A DNA stretch of 64,000 bases from Sinimarinibacterium flocculans (GCF_003201205.1 NZ_QICN01000005.1:1-64000), one strand, 5' to 3'; counted from the stretch's first letter, positions 51,738 through 61,843 are shown. Made by a program: numbers and translations. Notes: a model not told the origin generated them from the letters alone.

Positions 51738-52702
51738 TGCGCGGCGGCGGCGTCATGACGGCGCTGCTGGCGCTGGCTCTGGGCGCCTGCGGTGGTGACG
51801 ATGGCGACACCGCGGCACCGGTCGACCCGGCCGCGCTGTGCGTCGACGACGCCTGCGGCGAGAAGATCGAGCTGCTGCCGATCGCCGATGCCGAGAACCT
51901 GCTGTTCACCGACGACGGCCGCCTGTTCGTCTCCGGCGGCACCAACGTTTTCGAGATCGTGCGCGACGGCGACGGCTACGCCGCGTTCGCGATCCGTGAC
52001 GGCAGCTGCAACTTCACCGGACTGGCGCAGCGTGGCGACGTGCTCTACGCCAACTGCTTCGACGGTCGCCTGTACGCGGCCCGGCTCACTGCGGCGCCGT
52101 TGCTCGAGCCCATCCACGAACTCGGGCTGGCGGCGCCCAACGGCCTGGTGGACGGACCCGACGGCGAGCTGTATCTGGTCAACGGCCCGCTGGCGACGAG
52201 CGCGGCGCCCGATCCCAAGATCGTGCGGCTGCGCCTCGACCCGGCCGACCCGTTCAAGGTCATCGAGCAGACCGACTGGTTCAGCGAGGGCCTGCTCGGA
52301 CCCAACGGCATCCAGCGCCACGGCCGCCGCCTCTACGTCAGCAATACCGGCCTCGGCGGTCTCGGCGAGATCCGCACCGTCGACATCGCCGCCGACGGCA
52401 CGCCGGCAACGTCACGCCAGCTTCTGTCGTTCACCAGCCTGCCGGACGATTTCAGCCTCGTCGGCGAGCATCTGCTGGTGGCCTACTTCGGCGGCGGCCG
52501 CATCGCGCTCTACGCGCCGGACGGCGCGCTGCTGCAGCGCACCGGCCCGGCGCGCTTCAGCTTTCCCTCGCAGGTCCGCGTCGGCCGCCCGCCGCTGTTC
52601 GCGCCCACCGACATCCTCGTCACCGAGAAGGGCGTGATCGGCGACACCGCCTCGGCGATCGGCAACCGGCTCTCGGTGTTTCGCCCGGCCGCGTCGCGCT
52701 GA
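51737..52702 (+). CDS. Lipoprotein with SMP-30/beta-propeller-like fold
   Basis: A 321-residue putative lipoprotein (lipobox in ALLALALGAC, Cys at about 18). The mature part has repeated LFTDDGRLFVSGG-, LAAPNGLVDGPDGELYLVNG- and LYVSNTGLGGLGEI-type blades, as in SMP-30/gluconolaconase or NHL proteins. The substrate is unknown. It is translationally coupled to the thiolase (TGATG). The start could be MRGGGV or the internal Met seven codons on. Confidence 0.75.
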   Translation: MRGGGVMTALLALALGACGGDDGDTAAPVDPAALCVDDACGEKIELLPIADAENLLFTDDGRLFVSGGTNVFEIVRDGDGYAAFAIRDGSCNFTGLAQRGDVLYANCFDGRLYAARLTAAPLLEPIHELGLAAPNGLVDGPDGELYLVNGPLATSAAPDPKIVRLRLDPADPFKVIEQTDWFSEGLLGPNGIQRHGRRLYVSNTGLGGLGEIRTVDIAADGTPATSRQLLSFTSLPDDFSLVGEHLLVAYFGGGRIALYAPDGALLQRTGPARFSFPSQVRVGRPPLFAPTDILVTEKGVIGDTASAIGNRLSVFRPAASR

Positions 52703-52717
52703 AGCACCCCGGCGCGG

Positions 52718-54118
52718 TCATGGCGGCCCGTCGGCGACCGTGGCGTCCCAGCCACCGCCGAGCGCGCGATACAGATCGACGATCGCCAGCTGCGCGCCGA
52801 GCCAGGCCTGCGCACGCGCCTGCTTGGCGGCGAACAGGTCGCGATCGGCATTGATCACGTCGAAATACGAGGAGTACCCGGCCCGGTAGCGCGCCTGGGC
52901 GATGTCCTCGGCGCGCTGCAGTGCATCGACCTGGGCCTGCTGCGCGCTGAGCACATCGGCGTTGCGACGCTGCGCGACCAGGGCGTCCGCCACTTCCCGC
53001 AACGCCGTGCGCACGGTCTTCTCGTACAGCAGCAGCGCTTCGCGCTTACGCGCCTGCGCGAGATCGAGCTGGTAGGCACTGCGATCGGCATCGAGCAGCG
53101 GCTGCAGCAGCCCGACGCCGACCGACCAGGTTTCGGCAGACCCGGTGAGCAGCTCCGACACATCGGTACTCAATGCGCCGAAGGCGCCGGTCAACGACAG
53201 CGTCGGGAACAGGGCGGCCTTGGCCGCGCCCACGCGCGCATTCGCCGCAACCAGGGCCTGCTCCGCCTGCAACAGGTCGGGCCGCCGCTCGATCAGCGTC
53301 GACGGCAGCCCGGCCGGTGCGCTCTGCGGCGCCGCGCAGGTCCCGCGCGGCAGCGGCTGGGGGTTCTGCGCGAGCAGCACGGCAAGCGCGTTCTCGGTCT
53401 GTTCGTACTGGCGCGAAAGGTCCTCGATACTCACCTGCGCGGCTGCCAGCTGCGCCTCGGCACTGGCGACGTCCAGGCCGCTGACGACCCCTCGCTGGAA
53501 CTGCGCACGCGTGAGCTTGAGGAAGGCCTCGCGCGTCTGCGTGCTGCTGCGGGCAGCGTTCACGCGCTCGTCGAGCGCGCACAGGCTGTAGTAGGCCGTG
53601 GCCACGTTGGCCACCAGGCTCACGCGCACCGCGCGCTCGGCCTGCGCACTGGCCAGCCAGTCGGCGCGCGCCGCTTCGCTCAGGCGTCGCAGACGTCCCC
53701 AGAAATCGAGCTCCCAGGCCAGGCTCAGTCGCAGCGTGCCGGATTCGCCGATGCGGGGCTGACCCGCCGCGCGGGCATATTCCGACGACTGCCCACGCTC
53801 GACACCGCCCTCTGCCGCGAGTCCCGGCAACTGCCGCAGCCCCGCACTGCCGAGCTGCGCCCGCGCCTGCTCGACCCGCGCGGCAGCGATGCGCAGGTCC
53901 AGATTGGCCAGCAGCGCGGATTCGACCAGCGACTGCAGCGCCGGCTCGGTATACACGCTGCGCCAGTCGTCGTCGCCGAGCGAGGTCGCGACCGCATCCG
54001 TCTGGCTGCGGTATTGCTGCGGTACCGGCAGTTCCGGCCGCGTGTAGTCCGGGCCGAGCGCGCAGGCGCCCAGCAGCAGTGCCGACGCCGACACGATGCA
54101 GCGGCGCCGGGCCCTCAT
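52718..54118 (-). CDS. Outer-membrane efflux lipoprotein (OprM/NodT type)
   Basis: A 466-residue RND outer-membrane factor: lipobox ALLLGAC, then LGPDYTRPELPVPQQY and two helical-hairpin repeats (AQLGSAGLRQLPGLAAEGG, WELDFWGRLRRLSEAARADW in parts; second repeat GAAKAALFPTLSLTGAFG). It forms the trimeric channel in the outer membrane. It overlaps the RND gene by four bases as the last gene of the efflux operon. Confidence 0.93.
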   Translation of the reverse strand: MRARRRCIVSASALLLGACALGPDYTRPELPVPQQYRSQTDAVATSLGDDDWRSVYTEPALQSLVESALLANLDLRIAAARVEQARAQLGSAGLRQLPGLAAEGGVERGQSSEYARAAGQPRIGESGTLRLSLAWELDFWGRLRRLSEAARADWLASAQAERAVRVSLVANVATAYYSLCALDERVNAARSSTQTREAFLKLTRAQFQRGVVSGLDVASAEAQLAAAQVSIEDLSRQYEQTENALAVLLAQNPQPLPRGTCAAPQSAPAGLPSTLIERRPDLLQAEQALVAANARVGAAKAALFPTLSLTGAFGALSTDVSELLTGSAETWSVGVGLLQPLLDADRSAYQLDLAQARKREALLLYEKTVRTALREVADALVAQRRNADVLSAQQAQVDALQRAEDIAQARYRAGYSSYFDVINADRDLFAAKQARAQAWLGAQLAIVDLYRALGGGWDATVADGPP

Positions 54119-57100
54119 GACCGCGCCCCCGCGTCCGCGGTACGCGGCCGCCAGCGCTCGACCGCGCCCTGGATCAGCACGTAGAACATCGGCACCAGGA
54201 AGATGCCGATCAGCGTCGCCGCGAACATGCCCCAGACGACGACCGTGCCGAGCACCTGGCGCGCGGCCGCGCCGGCGCCGGTGGCGAGCATCATCGGCAC
54301 GGCGCCGAGGATGAACGCGAGTGAGGTCATCAGGATCGGCCGCAGGCGCAGGCGCGCGGCCTCGACCGCCGCATCCAGCAGCGGCCGGCCGCGCTCGTGT
54401 TCGAGCTTGGCGAACTCGACGATCAGGATCGCGTTCTTGGCCGCGAGGCCGACCAGCATCACCAGACCGACCTGGGCGTAGATGTCGTTGGCCATACCGC
54501 GCATCGCGAGTGCGGCGAACGCGCCGAGAATGCCGAAGGGGATCGACAGCAGCACCGCGAACGGCACGGCCCAGCTCTCGTACAGCGCGGCGAGGACCAG
54601 GAACACGAAGATGATGGCGGCGGCGAAGATGTACGGCGTCTGGCCGGCGGACCTCTTTTCCTGGTAGGTCACGCCGGCCCACTCGAAGCCGTAGCCCGGC
54701 GGCAGCGTGGCGCCGACCTGCTCCATCGCCGCCGCCGCGTCGCCGGAACTCACGCCGGGCGCGGCCGAGCCGAGCACTGTCACCGACCGGTACACGTTGA
54801 AGCGCTCGATGTAGTCCGGCGTGGTCTTCGGCCGGATCGTGACCAGCGTCGACAGCGGCACCATCTCGCCGGCCGACGAACGCACGTAGAGCTGGTTGAC
54901 CGCCTCCGGCGTCGCGCGCGCCGACGCTTCGGCCTGCGCGGTGACGCGGTAGGTGCGGCCGTAGAGATTGAAGTCGTTGATGTAGCTGCCGCCGAAGAAG
55001 GTCTGCAGCGAGGAGAAGATGTCGGAGATCGGAATGCCCAGGGTCTTCGCCCGCTCGCGATCGATCACGTATTCGATCTGCGGCGTCTCGGCGCTGAACT
55101 GGGTGAAGACCCGCGCCAGTTCCGGACGCTCGCGCGCCTGGGCGATGACGTCTCGGGCGTTGGCGACCAGATCCTGCAGGTCTCCGCCGCCGCGCGCCTG
55201 CAGCACGAACTCGAAGCCGCCGGCCGAACCGATACCGGGAATCGACGCGGGGTTGATCAGCACGAAGTTGGCCTCGCGCAAGGCCGCGCTGCGCCGGCCG
55301 AGGTCGGCGAGGATCTCCCGCGCGCTGCGCTCGCGCTGGTCCCAGGGTTTGAGCACGAGAAACAGCGTCGCCGTCGATGGCGACGCCACGCCGCTGAGCA
55401 GCGAGAAACCGCTGATGGCCACGGTGCTGTCGATCTCGGGCATCTGTGCGGTGATCTGGCGGAAGCGTTCGAGCACCGCATCGGTCCGCTGGATCGACGC
55501 GCCGGGCGGCAGCGTGACCGCCGACAGCAGGTAGCCCTGATCCTCCTCCGGGACGAAGCCGCCGGGCCGCGACGCGACCAGCAGGACGACGGCCACGACC
55601 ACCGCGCCGAACACCGCCAGCCCCGATGCCGCGCGCCGGCCACTGCTGTGCACCGTACGGGTGTAGCGCGCGGTGGCACGCCCGAAGCCGCGATTGAACG
55701 CGGAGAAGAAACGGCCGGCCGGCCCACCCCAGTGCGACTCGGCGGTCGGCCGCAGCAGCAGCGCACACAGAGCCGGCGTCAGCGTCAGCGCGATCAGCAC
55801 GGAGATCAGCACTGCCGTGGACAGGGTCAGGGCGAACTGGCGGTAGAACTCGCCGGTCAGGCCCGGCAGGAAGGAGACCGGCACGAACACCGCGCTGAGG
55901 ACCAGGCCGATCGCGATCACCGGGTTGGAGACGTCGCGCATCGCCGCGCGTGCCGCCTCCTTCGGCGGCAGACCGTGCGAATCCATCTTCTCGGTCACCG
56001 CCTCGACGACGACGATGGCATCGTCGACCACCAGGCCGATCGCCAGCACCAAGGCCGCCAGGGTCAGGGTATTGATCGAGAACCCGAACAGCACGAAGGC
56101 CGAGAACGCGCCGACCAGTGCCACCGGCACGGTCAGCATGGGAATCAGCGTCGCGCGCCAGCTTTCGAGGAACAGGAACACCACCAGCAGCACCAGCAGG
56201 CCCGCCTCGAACAGCGTCTTGATCACCTCGGCCAGGGATTCCTCGACGAACAGCGTCGTGTCGAACGGAATGCGGTACTCGATACCGTCGGGAAAGCTCT
56301 GCGCGAGCGTCTCCATCGTCGCGCGAACCCCGGCGGCGACTTCCAGCGCATTGGCATCGGCGGACTGGAAGATGCCGATGTTGGCCACCGGCTCGCCGTT
56401 CAGCCGGCTCGACCGCGTGTAGTCGGTGGCCGCGAGTTCGACGCGCGCGACGTCGCGCAGCTTGACGATCGACCCGTCGTTGCGCGCGCGCACGACCACG
56501 TTCTCGTACTCCGACACCTCGCTGAGCCGTCCGCGCACGCTCACCGCATATTGCGTCTGCTGCCCCCGGGGCGCGGGCTCCGCGCCGATGCGCCCGGCCG
56601 GGGCGACGACGTTCTGCTCCTGCAGCACGGCGGCGATGTCCTGGGTCGTGACGCCGAGCCGCGCCATGCGCTCCGGGTCGAGCCAGATGCGCATGCCGTA
56701 GTCGCGTGCGCCGAACACCGTGACCTGACCGACGCCGGGAATGCGTGCGAGCGCGTCATAGATATTCAGCGTGGCGTAGTTCGACAGGAACAGATCGTCG
56801 TAGCGCGGATCGGTGGCACGCAGCGCGATGAACAGCAGCGGCGACGGCTGCCGCTTGATCACGGTCACGCCCTGGCGCACGACTTCCTGCGGCAGGCTGC
56901 GCTGCGCGATGGCGACGCGGTTCTGCACCTCCACCGCCGCCAGATCCTGGTTGGTGCCGACGTCGAAGGTCACGGTGAGCGAGTACGAGCCGTCGTTGCC
57001 GCTCTTGCTGCTCATGTACAGCATGTTCGGCGTGCCGTTGACCTGCTGCTCGATCGGCGCCGCCACCGATTGCTCAACCGTGGTGGCATCGGCACCGGGA

Positions 57101-57246
57101 AAGCTGGTGCTGACGACGATCGACGGCGGCGTGATCTGCGGGTAACGCTCGATCGGTAACTGCGTTGCCGCGATGGCACCGGCGATCGTGATGATGATCG
57201 CGAGTACCGTCGCGAAGATCGGCCGGCCGATGAAGAACTGGCTCAC
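54115..57246 (-). CDS. RND efflux permease (AcrB/MexB, HAE1 family)
   Basis: A 1043-residue hydrophobe/amphiphile RND pump: N-terminal helix FATVLAIIITIAGAIA, porter domain QLPIERYPQITPPSIVVST in parts, proton-relay Asp pair in GLVVDDAIVVVEAV, and FVPVSFLPGLTGEFYRQFALT segments. It captures drugs from the periplasm and expels them by proton exchange with its adaptor and outer-membrane partner. Length and motifs are complete. Confidence 0.96.
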   Translation of the reverse strand: MSQFFIGRPIFATVLAIIITIAGAIAATQLPIERYPQITPPSIVVSTSFPGADATTVEQSVAAPIEQQVNGTPNMLYMSSKSGNDGSYSLTVTFDVGTNQDLAAVEVQNRVAIAQRSLPQEVVRQGVTVIKRQPSPLLFIALRATDPRYDDLFLSNYATLNIYDALARIPGVGQVTVFGARDYGMRIWLDPERMARLGVTTQDIAAVLQEQNVVAPAGRIGAEPAPRGQQTQYAVSVRGRLSEVSEYENVVVRARNDGSIVKLRDVARVELAATDYTRSSRLNGEPVANIGIFQSADANALEVAAGVRATMETLAQSFPDGIEYRIPFDTTLFVEESLAEVIKTLFEAGLLVLLVVFLFLESWRATLIPMLTVPVALVGAFSAFVLFGFSINTLTLAALVLAIGLVVDDAIVVVEAVTEKMDSHGLPPKEAARAAMRDVSNPVIAIGLVLSAVFVPVSFLPGLTGEFYRQFALTLSTAVLISVLIALTLTPALCALLLRPTAESHWGGPAGRFFSAFNRGFGRATARYTRTVHSSGRRAASGLAVFGAVVVAVVLLVASRPGGFVPEEDQGYLLSAVTLPPGASIQRTDAVLERFRQITAQMPEIDSTVAISGFSLLSGVASPSTATLFLVLKPWDQRERSAREILADLGRRSAALREANFVLINPASIPGIGSAGGFEFVLQARGGGDLQDLVANARDVIAQARERPELARVFTQFSAETPQIEYVIDRERAKTLGIPISDIFSSLQTFFGGSYINDFNLYGRTYRVTAQAEASARATPEAVNQLYVRSSAGEMVPLSTLVTIRPKTTPDYIERFNVYRSVTVLGSAAPGVSSGDAAAAMEQVGATLPPGYGFEWAGVTYQEKRSAGQTPYIFAAAIIFVFLVLAALYESWAVPFAVLLSIPFGILGAFAALAMRGMANDIYAQVGLVMLVGLAAKNAILIVEFAKLEHERGRPLLDAAVEAARLRLRPILMTSLAFILGAVPMMLATGAGAAARQVLGTVVVWGMFAATLIGIFLVPMFYVLIQGAVERWRPRTADAGARS

Positions 57247-58382
57247 CGGCCGTCTCCGACGCCGGCGGGCTCGAGCTTCTGCGGCGACACCGCAATTCCC
57301 GGCCGCAGCCGCTGAAGTCCGTCGACGACGATCGTCTCCCCGGCCTGCAGTCCTTCTTCGACGATCCAGTCACCGCCGACGCGTGCGCCCATGCGCACGT
57401 CACGACGGTCCACGGTCCCGTCCTCGCGGAGCACCCACAACGAAGTCCGGCCCTGCAGCTCCTGCACGGCGCGCTGCGGCACCAGCAGCGCGGCATCGAT
57501 CCGGTCGACGACGACGACGACGCGTGCGAACTGCCCTGCGCGCAGCAGGCCGTCCGGATTCGCGACCTCCAGCCGGATCGGCAGTGTCCCGGTCTCGCGG
57601 TCCACCGCCGCGTCGACCAGGTTCAGGTGAGCCGGATGCGGGTAGACCGAACCGTCCGAGAGCATCAGCTTGAAGGCGTTGTCGTCGTCATAGCGGCTCT
57701 GCGGCGGGCGCGCGCCGAACTGTTCCTGCAGCTCGAGCATGCGGCGCTCGCTGATGCTGAAGTTCACGTACATCGGATTGGTGTCGTAGACCGTCGTCAG
57801 CAGCGACTGGTAGGCCGTCACCAGGCCGCCGACGCGGAACTGCGCGCGGCCGACGACGCCGTCGACCGGCGAGGTCACGCGGGTGTATTCGAGGTTGAGT
57901 TCGGCGCTGCGCACGGCGGCCTGCGCGGCCTGCACCGCGGCGCGGCCGGCGCTTTCGCGCGCCGTAACCGAATCGAGCTCCTGCTGGCTCACGGCGTCGA
58001 GCTCCGACAGGGGCTGCACGCGCGCCAGATCGCGCTCCGCCTGCTGCAGGCCGGCGCGTGCCTGCGCCAGGGCCGCCTTCGCCTGCTCCAGTTCGACGAT
58101 GTACGGCTGACGGTCGATCACGAACAGCAACTGGCCCTTCTCGACCGTTTCGCCCTCGACCGCGACCTGCTGTTCCAGCAGGCCGCCGACCCGCGGGCGA
58201 ATCTCCACGGTATTGGAGGCATCGAGTTGCGCGACGTACTCGGCCTCGATCGTCGCCGGACGCGGCTCGATGCGCAGCACGCCGACCTCGGGCGTCTGCG
58301 GCGGGGGGGCGGACGGCTGCGAGCAGGCAACCGGCAGCGTCGCGCACAGCAACAGGCAGAGCTGTCGGGAGAAGCGGGTCAT
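57243..58382 (-). CDS. RND periplasmic adaptor (AcrA/MexA type)
   Basis: A 379-residue membrane-fusion lipoprotein: lipobox LPVAC, lipoyl halves (VEIRPRVGGLLEQQVAVEGE and RVTSPVDGVVGRAQFRVGGLV in parts), an alpha-hairpin (AALAQARAGLQQAERDLARVQ) and a beta-barrel domain (LLVPQRAVQEL). It joins pump and channel. First gene of the operon, divergent from a MarR regulator. Confidence 0.95.
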   Translation of the reverse strand: MTRFSRQLCLLLCATLPVACSQPSAPPPQTPEVGVLRIEPRPATIEAEYVAQLDASNTVEIRPRVGGLLEQQVAVEGETVEKGQLLFVIDRQPYIVELEQAKAALAQARAGLQQAERDLARVQPLSELDAVSQQELDSVTARESAGRAAVQAAQAAVRSAELNLEYTRVTSPVDGVVGRAQFRVGGLVTAYQSLLTTVYDTNPMYVNFSISERRMLELQEQFGARPPQSRYDDDNAFKLMLSDGSVYPHPAHLNLVDAAVDRETGTLPIRLEVANPDGLLRAGQFARVVVVVDRIDAALLVPQRAVQELQGRTSLWVLREDGTVDRRDVRMGARVGGDWIVEEGLQAGETIVVDGLQRLRPGIAVSPQKLEPAGVGDGR

Positions 58383-58434
58383 GGACGGGGCTCCGGTCGC
58401 GAGACTTGCGACGAATCTTCGCGACTGTTATCGT

Positions 58435-58447
58435 GCTAACTATTAGC
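58435..58447. promoter_or_regulatory. MarR-type operator GCTAA-CTA-TTAGC
   Basis: A perfect 5+3+5 dyad in the 92-base region between the efflux adaptor and the MarR gene. TTAGC/GCTAA half-sites are those of the SlyA/MarR group. Confidence 0.6.
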
Positions 58448-58474
58448 CTGCAATGGGTATAGACCCTCAGTCCC

Positions 58475-58981
58475 ATGCCAGCCATCTGTGCGGAGCAGCA
58501 TTTCGGTTACTTGGTCAAGGACCTGGCGACGCTTTGGCGAGAGATCATCGACCGCCGCCTCGAGCCGCTGGGCCTGTCGGCCGCGCGCTGGCAGCCGCTG
58601 GTCGTGCTCTATCGTGCCGACGAGCCCCTGACGCAGTCGATGCTCGCCGCCGCGCTGGAGATCGAGGCACCGACCCTGGTGCGACTGCTCGACCGGCTCG
58701 ACCGCGACGGCTGGATCGAACGGCACCGCTGCCCGCAGGACCGTCGCGCCCATCATGTCGTGCTCACAGCCCGCGCGCTGCAGGCCTGCGCCGACATCGA
58801 GGACGTGGTCGACCGGACACGCCAGGAGATCCTGTCCGTCGCCGGCAAGCGCGAGCTGCGCGCCTGCATCGACGTGCTCGAACGCATCCGCGGCCAGGCA
58901 CTGCAGCTGCGGCACGACGGCGCGCCGCCCCCGGAAAGCCCCCTGACCCGGATGACGCGAGTCCCGCGCCGCGCGCGCTGA
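58475..58981 (+). CDS. MarR-family transcription regulator
   Basis: A 168-residue MarR protein with the winged helix QSMLAAALEIEAPTLVRLLDRLDRDGWIERH (seen as LEIEAPTLVRLLDRLDRDGW) and CPQDRRAHHVVLTA. Divergent from the RND operon with an operator-like dyad between, it probably represses the pump and itself and is released by a phenolic or drug ligand. It converges with the S46 peptidase gene, ending nine bases from it. Confidence 0.9.
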   Translation: MPAICAEQHFGYLVKDLATLWREIIDRRLEPLGLSAARWQPLVVLYRADEPLTQSMLAAALEIEAPTLVRLLDRLDRDGWIERHRCPQDRRAHHVVLTARALQACADIEDVVDRTRQEILSVAGKRELRACIDVLERIRGQALQLRHDGAPPPESPLTRMTRVPRRAR

Positions 58982-58990
58982 CCGGCCGCC

Positions 58991-61042
58991 TCAGTTCGCG
59001 GTCATTTCGCGGGCCAGCGTGCCGGCGCCGTAAACCTTCTCCAGCGACTCGAGCATCGCCGCACTGTGAACGGCGACGCAGCGATTCAGGGTCTCGTCGT
59101 AGCCGAAGGCGCCGCCGAGCGCGTGGATGTTGGTGTCGAACGCCACCCCGACGACTTCGCGGTTGCGGTTGATGACGGGACTGCCAGAGTTGCCGCCGAT
59201 GATGTCGTTGGTGGTGACGAAGTTGAACGGCGTCTCCATGTCGAGCGTGCTCTCGACCTTGCGCCAGGATGGCGGCAGCGCGAACGGCTCGGCGCCCGTG
59301 GCCCGCGAGAACAGGCCGCCGATCCGCGTGAACGGCTCGATCTTGCGCCCGTTCTCCTCCCAGCCGCGCACTTCGCCGTAGCTCAGCCGAAGCGAGAAAG
59401 TCGCGTCCGGATAGAGCGCGTCGCCGAAGGCGGCGAAGCGCAGCCTGGCAATGACGGCCGCCTGCTTGTTCTCGACCGCTTCGACTTGCGTCTCGTAACG
59501 CTGGCGCAGGTCGCGCGAGACGCTGTCGACGGCGCGCGCGAGCTGGATGAACGGGTCGGTGGACGCCGACACCGCCTCGAAGCCGCCGTCCCACAGCTTG
59601 CGGCGCACGTCGACGTCGCCGAGTTCGGTCCCGGCGACGAGCTTCGCCGCAAGCGCCTCGGGCGACTCGCGACCGAGCACCAGCTTCACCAGCGGATCGT
59701 CCGGCCCCAGCCGCTCACGCAGCTTGCTCAGGGACCAGGCCAGCCTGGTTTCCTCGTAGGCGGGATAGATCGGCGCCGTGGTCAACACCGTCTGCTGCAG
59801 CCGCGTCAGCGCCGCGTCCTGGTATTCGCGCAGGCGCTGCGCATTCGGCTTCGCCCGCTCCTCGCCCGCACGCACCAGGTCGCGCGCCAGCTTGAAGTAT
59901 TCCGAGTCGAAGCCCAGGGCGCGCTCGGCCATCTGGTACGGCGCCTCGATCCGGCGGTAGGCCTGCTGCGCCGAAGCGATCGCCGCCCACGGATCGCCGT
60001 CCTCCGTCTTCGCCGTCGCCCGCAGACGCAGGGCGTCGGCGCGCCTGCGCGCGAACAGCTCGGGCCGCTGCAGGGCCGCGAGCTGGCCCCGGTAGACCTT
60101 GATGCGGTTCTCGGTCAGCGTCAGGTCGGCCTGCGCCTGGCGCGCGGCCTCCTCGCCGGAGCGACCGTACTGCCACAGCAAGGCGCGGCGCTCGGACAGG
60201 TACAGCAACTGGTTGACGAGATCGACGTCGCGCAGCCGCTCGAGCTGGCTCGCCGTCAGCAGGCGCCGCGTCTTTCCGGGATGCCCGGTGACCATCACCA
60301 GCTCCCCTTCCTCCGCCCCTTCGCGGCGCAGCGACAGATGCGCGTCGGTCGCCACCGGCTGGCCATCCTCGTAGGCGCGCAGCAGCCCCATGTCCAGGTT
60401 GTAGCGCGGGAAGTTGAAGTTGTCCGGATCGCCGCCGAAGAAGCCGATCCGGTACTCGGGCGAGAACACCAGCCGGACGTCCTGATAGCGACGGTAGCGA
60501 TACAGGTGATGCATGCCGCCGCCGTAAAGTTCCACGACATCGCAACGCACCGTCGCCGCATCGTCGCCGACACACTCGGCCTCGATCCGCGCCTTCTCGC
60601 CGTTGCGCGCATCGATGAAGGCCTGGCCGCTGCGACCGTCGGTCGCCGCATCGATGCGGGCGCTCACGTCGGTGATCGACTCGAGGCGGTTGAGCTCCTC
60701 GGCCGGGCAGCGCAGTTCGTTCTCGCGCGCCGTCGCCACGAAGCCGTCGTTGACGTAGTCGGCCTCGGCGCCCGACAGCTCGCCGACGCATCGCAGCACG
60801 CAATGGGCATTGGTCAGCACGAGACCTTCGCCCGACACGAACGACCCCGAGCAGCCGCTGGCGAGACGCACCGAGGCTTGCATCAGCTGCTCCACCCAGG
60901 CCTCGTCCGGCTCGAAACCGTAGCGCTCGCGCAAGGACTCGCGCGGCAGGTTGTCGAGCGTCCACATGCCTTCGGCCGAATGCGCCGAACCCGCCGCCAG
61001 CACGAACACGACGCCGGCCATCACCGCAGTGCGAACCATCAT
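58991..61042 (-). CDS. S46-family dipeptidyl-peptidase
   Basis: A 683-residue exported serine peptidase of family S46 (DPP7/DPP11 type): signal peptide ending GSAHSAEG, catalytic His in LVLTNAHC (H80), the Asp region GFFGGDPDNFNFPRYNLD, and Ser in IIGGNSGSPVIN near the C-terminus. It removes dipeptides from peptide N-termini in the periplasm, supporting growth on peptides. The family is frequent in Xanthomonadales, Shewanella and Bacteroidetes. Confidence 0.93.
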   Translation of the reverse strand: MMVRTAVMAGVVFVLAAGSAHSAEGMWTLDNLPRESLRERYGFEPDEAWVEQLMQASVRLASGCSGSFVSGEGLVLTNAHCVLRCVGELSGAEADYVNDGFVATARENELRCPAEELNRLESITDVSARIDAATDGRSGQAFIDARNGEKARIEAECVGDDAATVRCDVVELYGGGMHHLYRYRRYQDVRLVFSPEYRIGFFGGDPDNFNFPRYNLDMGLLRAYEDGQPVATDAHLSLRREGAEEGELVMVTGHPGKTRRLLTASQLERLRDVDLVNQLLYLSERRALLWQYGRSGEEAARQAQADLTLTENRIKVYRGQLAALQRPELFARRRADALRLRATAKTEDGDPWAAIASAQQAYRRIEAPYQMAERALGFDSEYFKLARDLVRAGEERAKPNAQRLREYQDAALTRLQQTVLTTAPIYPAYEETRLAWSLSKLRERLGPDDPLVKLVLGRESPEALAAKLVAGTELGDVDVRRKLWDGGFEAVSASTDPFIQLARAVDSVSRDLRQRYETQVEAVENKQAAVIARLRFAAFGDALYPDATFSLRLSYGEVRGWEENGRKIEPFTRIGGLFSRATGAEPFALPPSWRKVESTLDMETPFNFVTTNDIIGGNSGSPVINRNREVVGVAFDTNIHALGGAFGYDETLNRCVAVHSAAMLESLEKVYGAGTLAREMTAN

Positions 61043-61103
61043 CCGCTGCCCTCTCGCCTCTCCCGTACCGCGGCAGAACGCGGCACGCTATCCTGACCCG
61101 GCC

Positions 61104-61811
61104 ATGTCCCGGGAAGTTTCCATGGATCTGCGCTGGTATGCATGGCTGACGGTCCTGTTCCCGGTCGCCGCCGTGCACCTTGCCTACCTGGCATCGATCA
61201 CGCAGGGCTCGGTCGAAGCCTGCATCCCCTACTGGGACGGCTGCACGTCGATCAGCCGCGCCGGCCGCCATGGCCTCGCCAACCTGTTGTTCAAGGGCCT
61301 GATGCTGCCACATGCCGCACAGCTCATGGGCTTCTGGCTGCTGAGCTGGGCGTGGCTGCGCAAACTGCGGCCGGACGCGGACAGGCGCACTCATGGGGTG
61401 CTCGCGCTCGGGGTGATCGCCGCGGCATTCCTGGTCCTCTACGCCAGCTTCCTGGGTGCGGAAGGCGAGACCTACCGCTGGCTGCGCCGCTACGGGATCA
61501 ATGTGTTCTTCTCGTTCAGCGTGCTCGCGCAGATGCTGGTCATCGCGCTGCTGACGCCGGTGCCCGTGCTCGGCGCCGGCCTGCGCACGGCGATGCTCTC
61601 GTTCGCTGCGGCCCTGCTGCTGCTCGGCCTCGCCAGCCTGCCGCTGCGGCACTTCGCCGGGGGCGCCGATCACGCCATGAACGCGCTGGAGTGGATCTAC
61701 GCCCTGCTGATGGCCATCTTCTACGGCCTGATCGGCATCGCCTGGGGGGTGACCGGCTATCGCCTCGAAGCGTCCACCGCTACCGGTACATCCGGGAGCA
61801 AGCCGCTCTAG
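61104..61811 (+). CDS. Integral membrane protein, six helices
   Basis: A 235-residue hydrophobic protein with about six membrane segments (for example FPVAAVHLAYLASIT, GVLALGVIAAAFLVLYASFLG in parts, IYALLMAIFYGLIGIAWGV). The loop CIPYWDGCTSISRAGRHG recalls the Frag1/DRAM/Sfk1 type of membrane protein, but this is only a resemblance. It is divergent from the S46 peptidase. An alternative start lies six codons on (MDLRWYAW). Function unknown. Confidence 0.65.
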   Translation: MSREVSMDLRWYAWLTVLFPVAAVHLAYLASITQGSVEACIPYWDGCTSISRAGRHGLANLLFKGLMLPHAAQLMGFWLLSWAWLRKLRPDADRRTHGVLALGVIAAAFLVLYASFLGAEGETYRWLRRYGINVFFSFSVLAQMLVIALLTPVPVLGAGLRTAMLSFAAALLLLGLASLPLRHFAGGADHAMNALEWIYALLMAIFYGLIGIAWGVTGYRLEASTATGTSGSKPL

Positions 61812-61821
61812 CTGGACAGAA

Positions 61822-61843
61822 TGTATAGCTGTTAACGTTTACA
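61822..61843. promoter_or_regulatory. TGTATAGC site related to the MerR operator
   Basis: TGTATAGCTGTTAACG followed by TTTACA, an imperfect relative of the 63,060-63,096 operator. It lies in the region between two convergent genes, where a promoter-type site is unexpected. Confidence 0.35.

Noticed and set aside
54397-57159. 920-residue plus-strand open frame
   Set aside because: Antisense of the RND permease gene, extremely rich in His, Arg, Asp and Gln, with no start signal.
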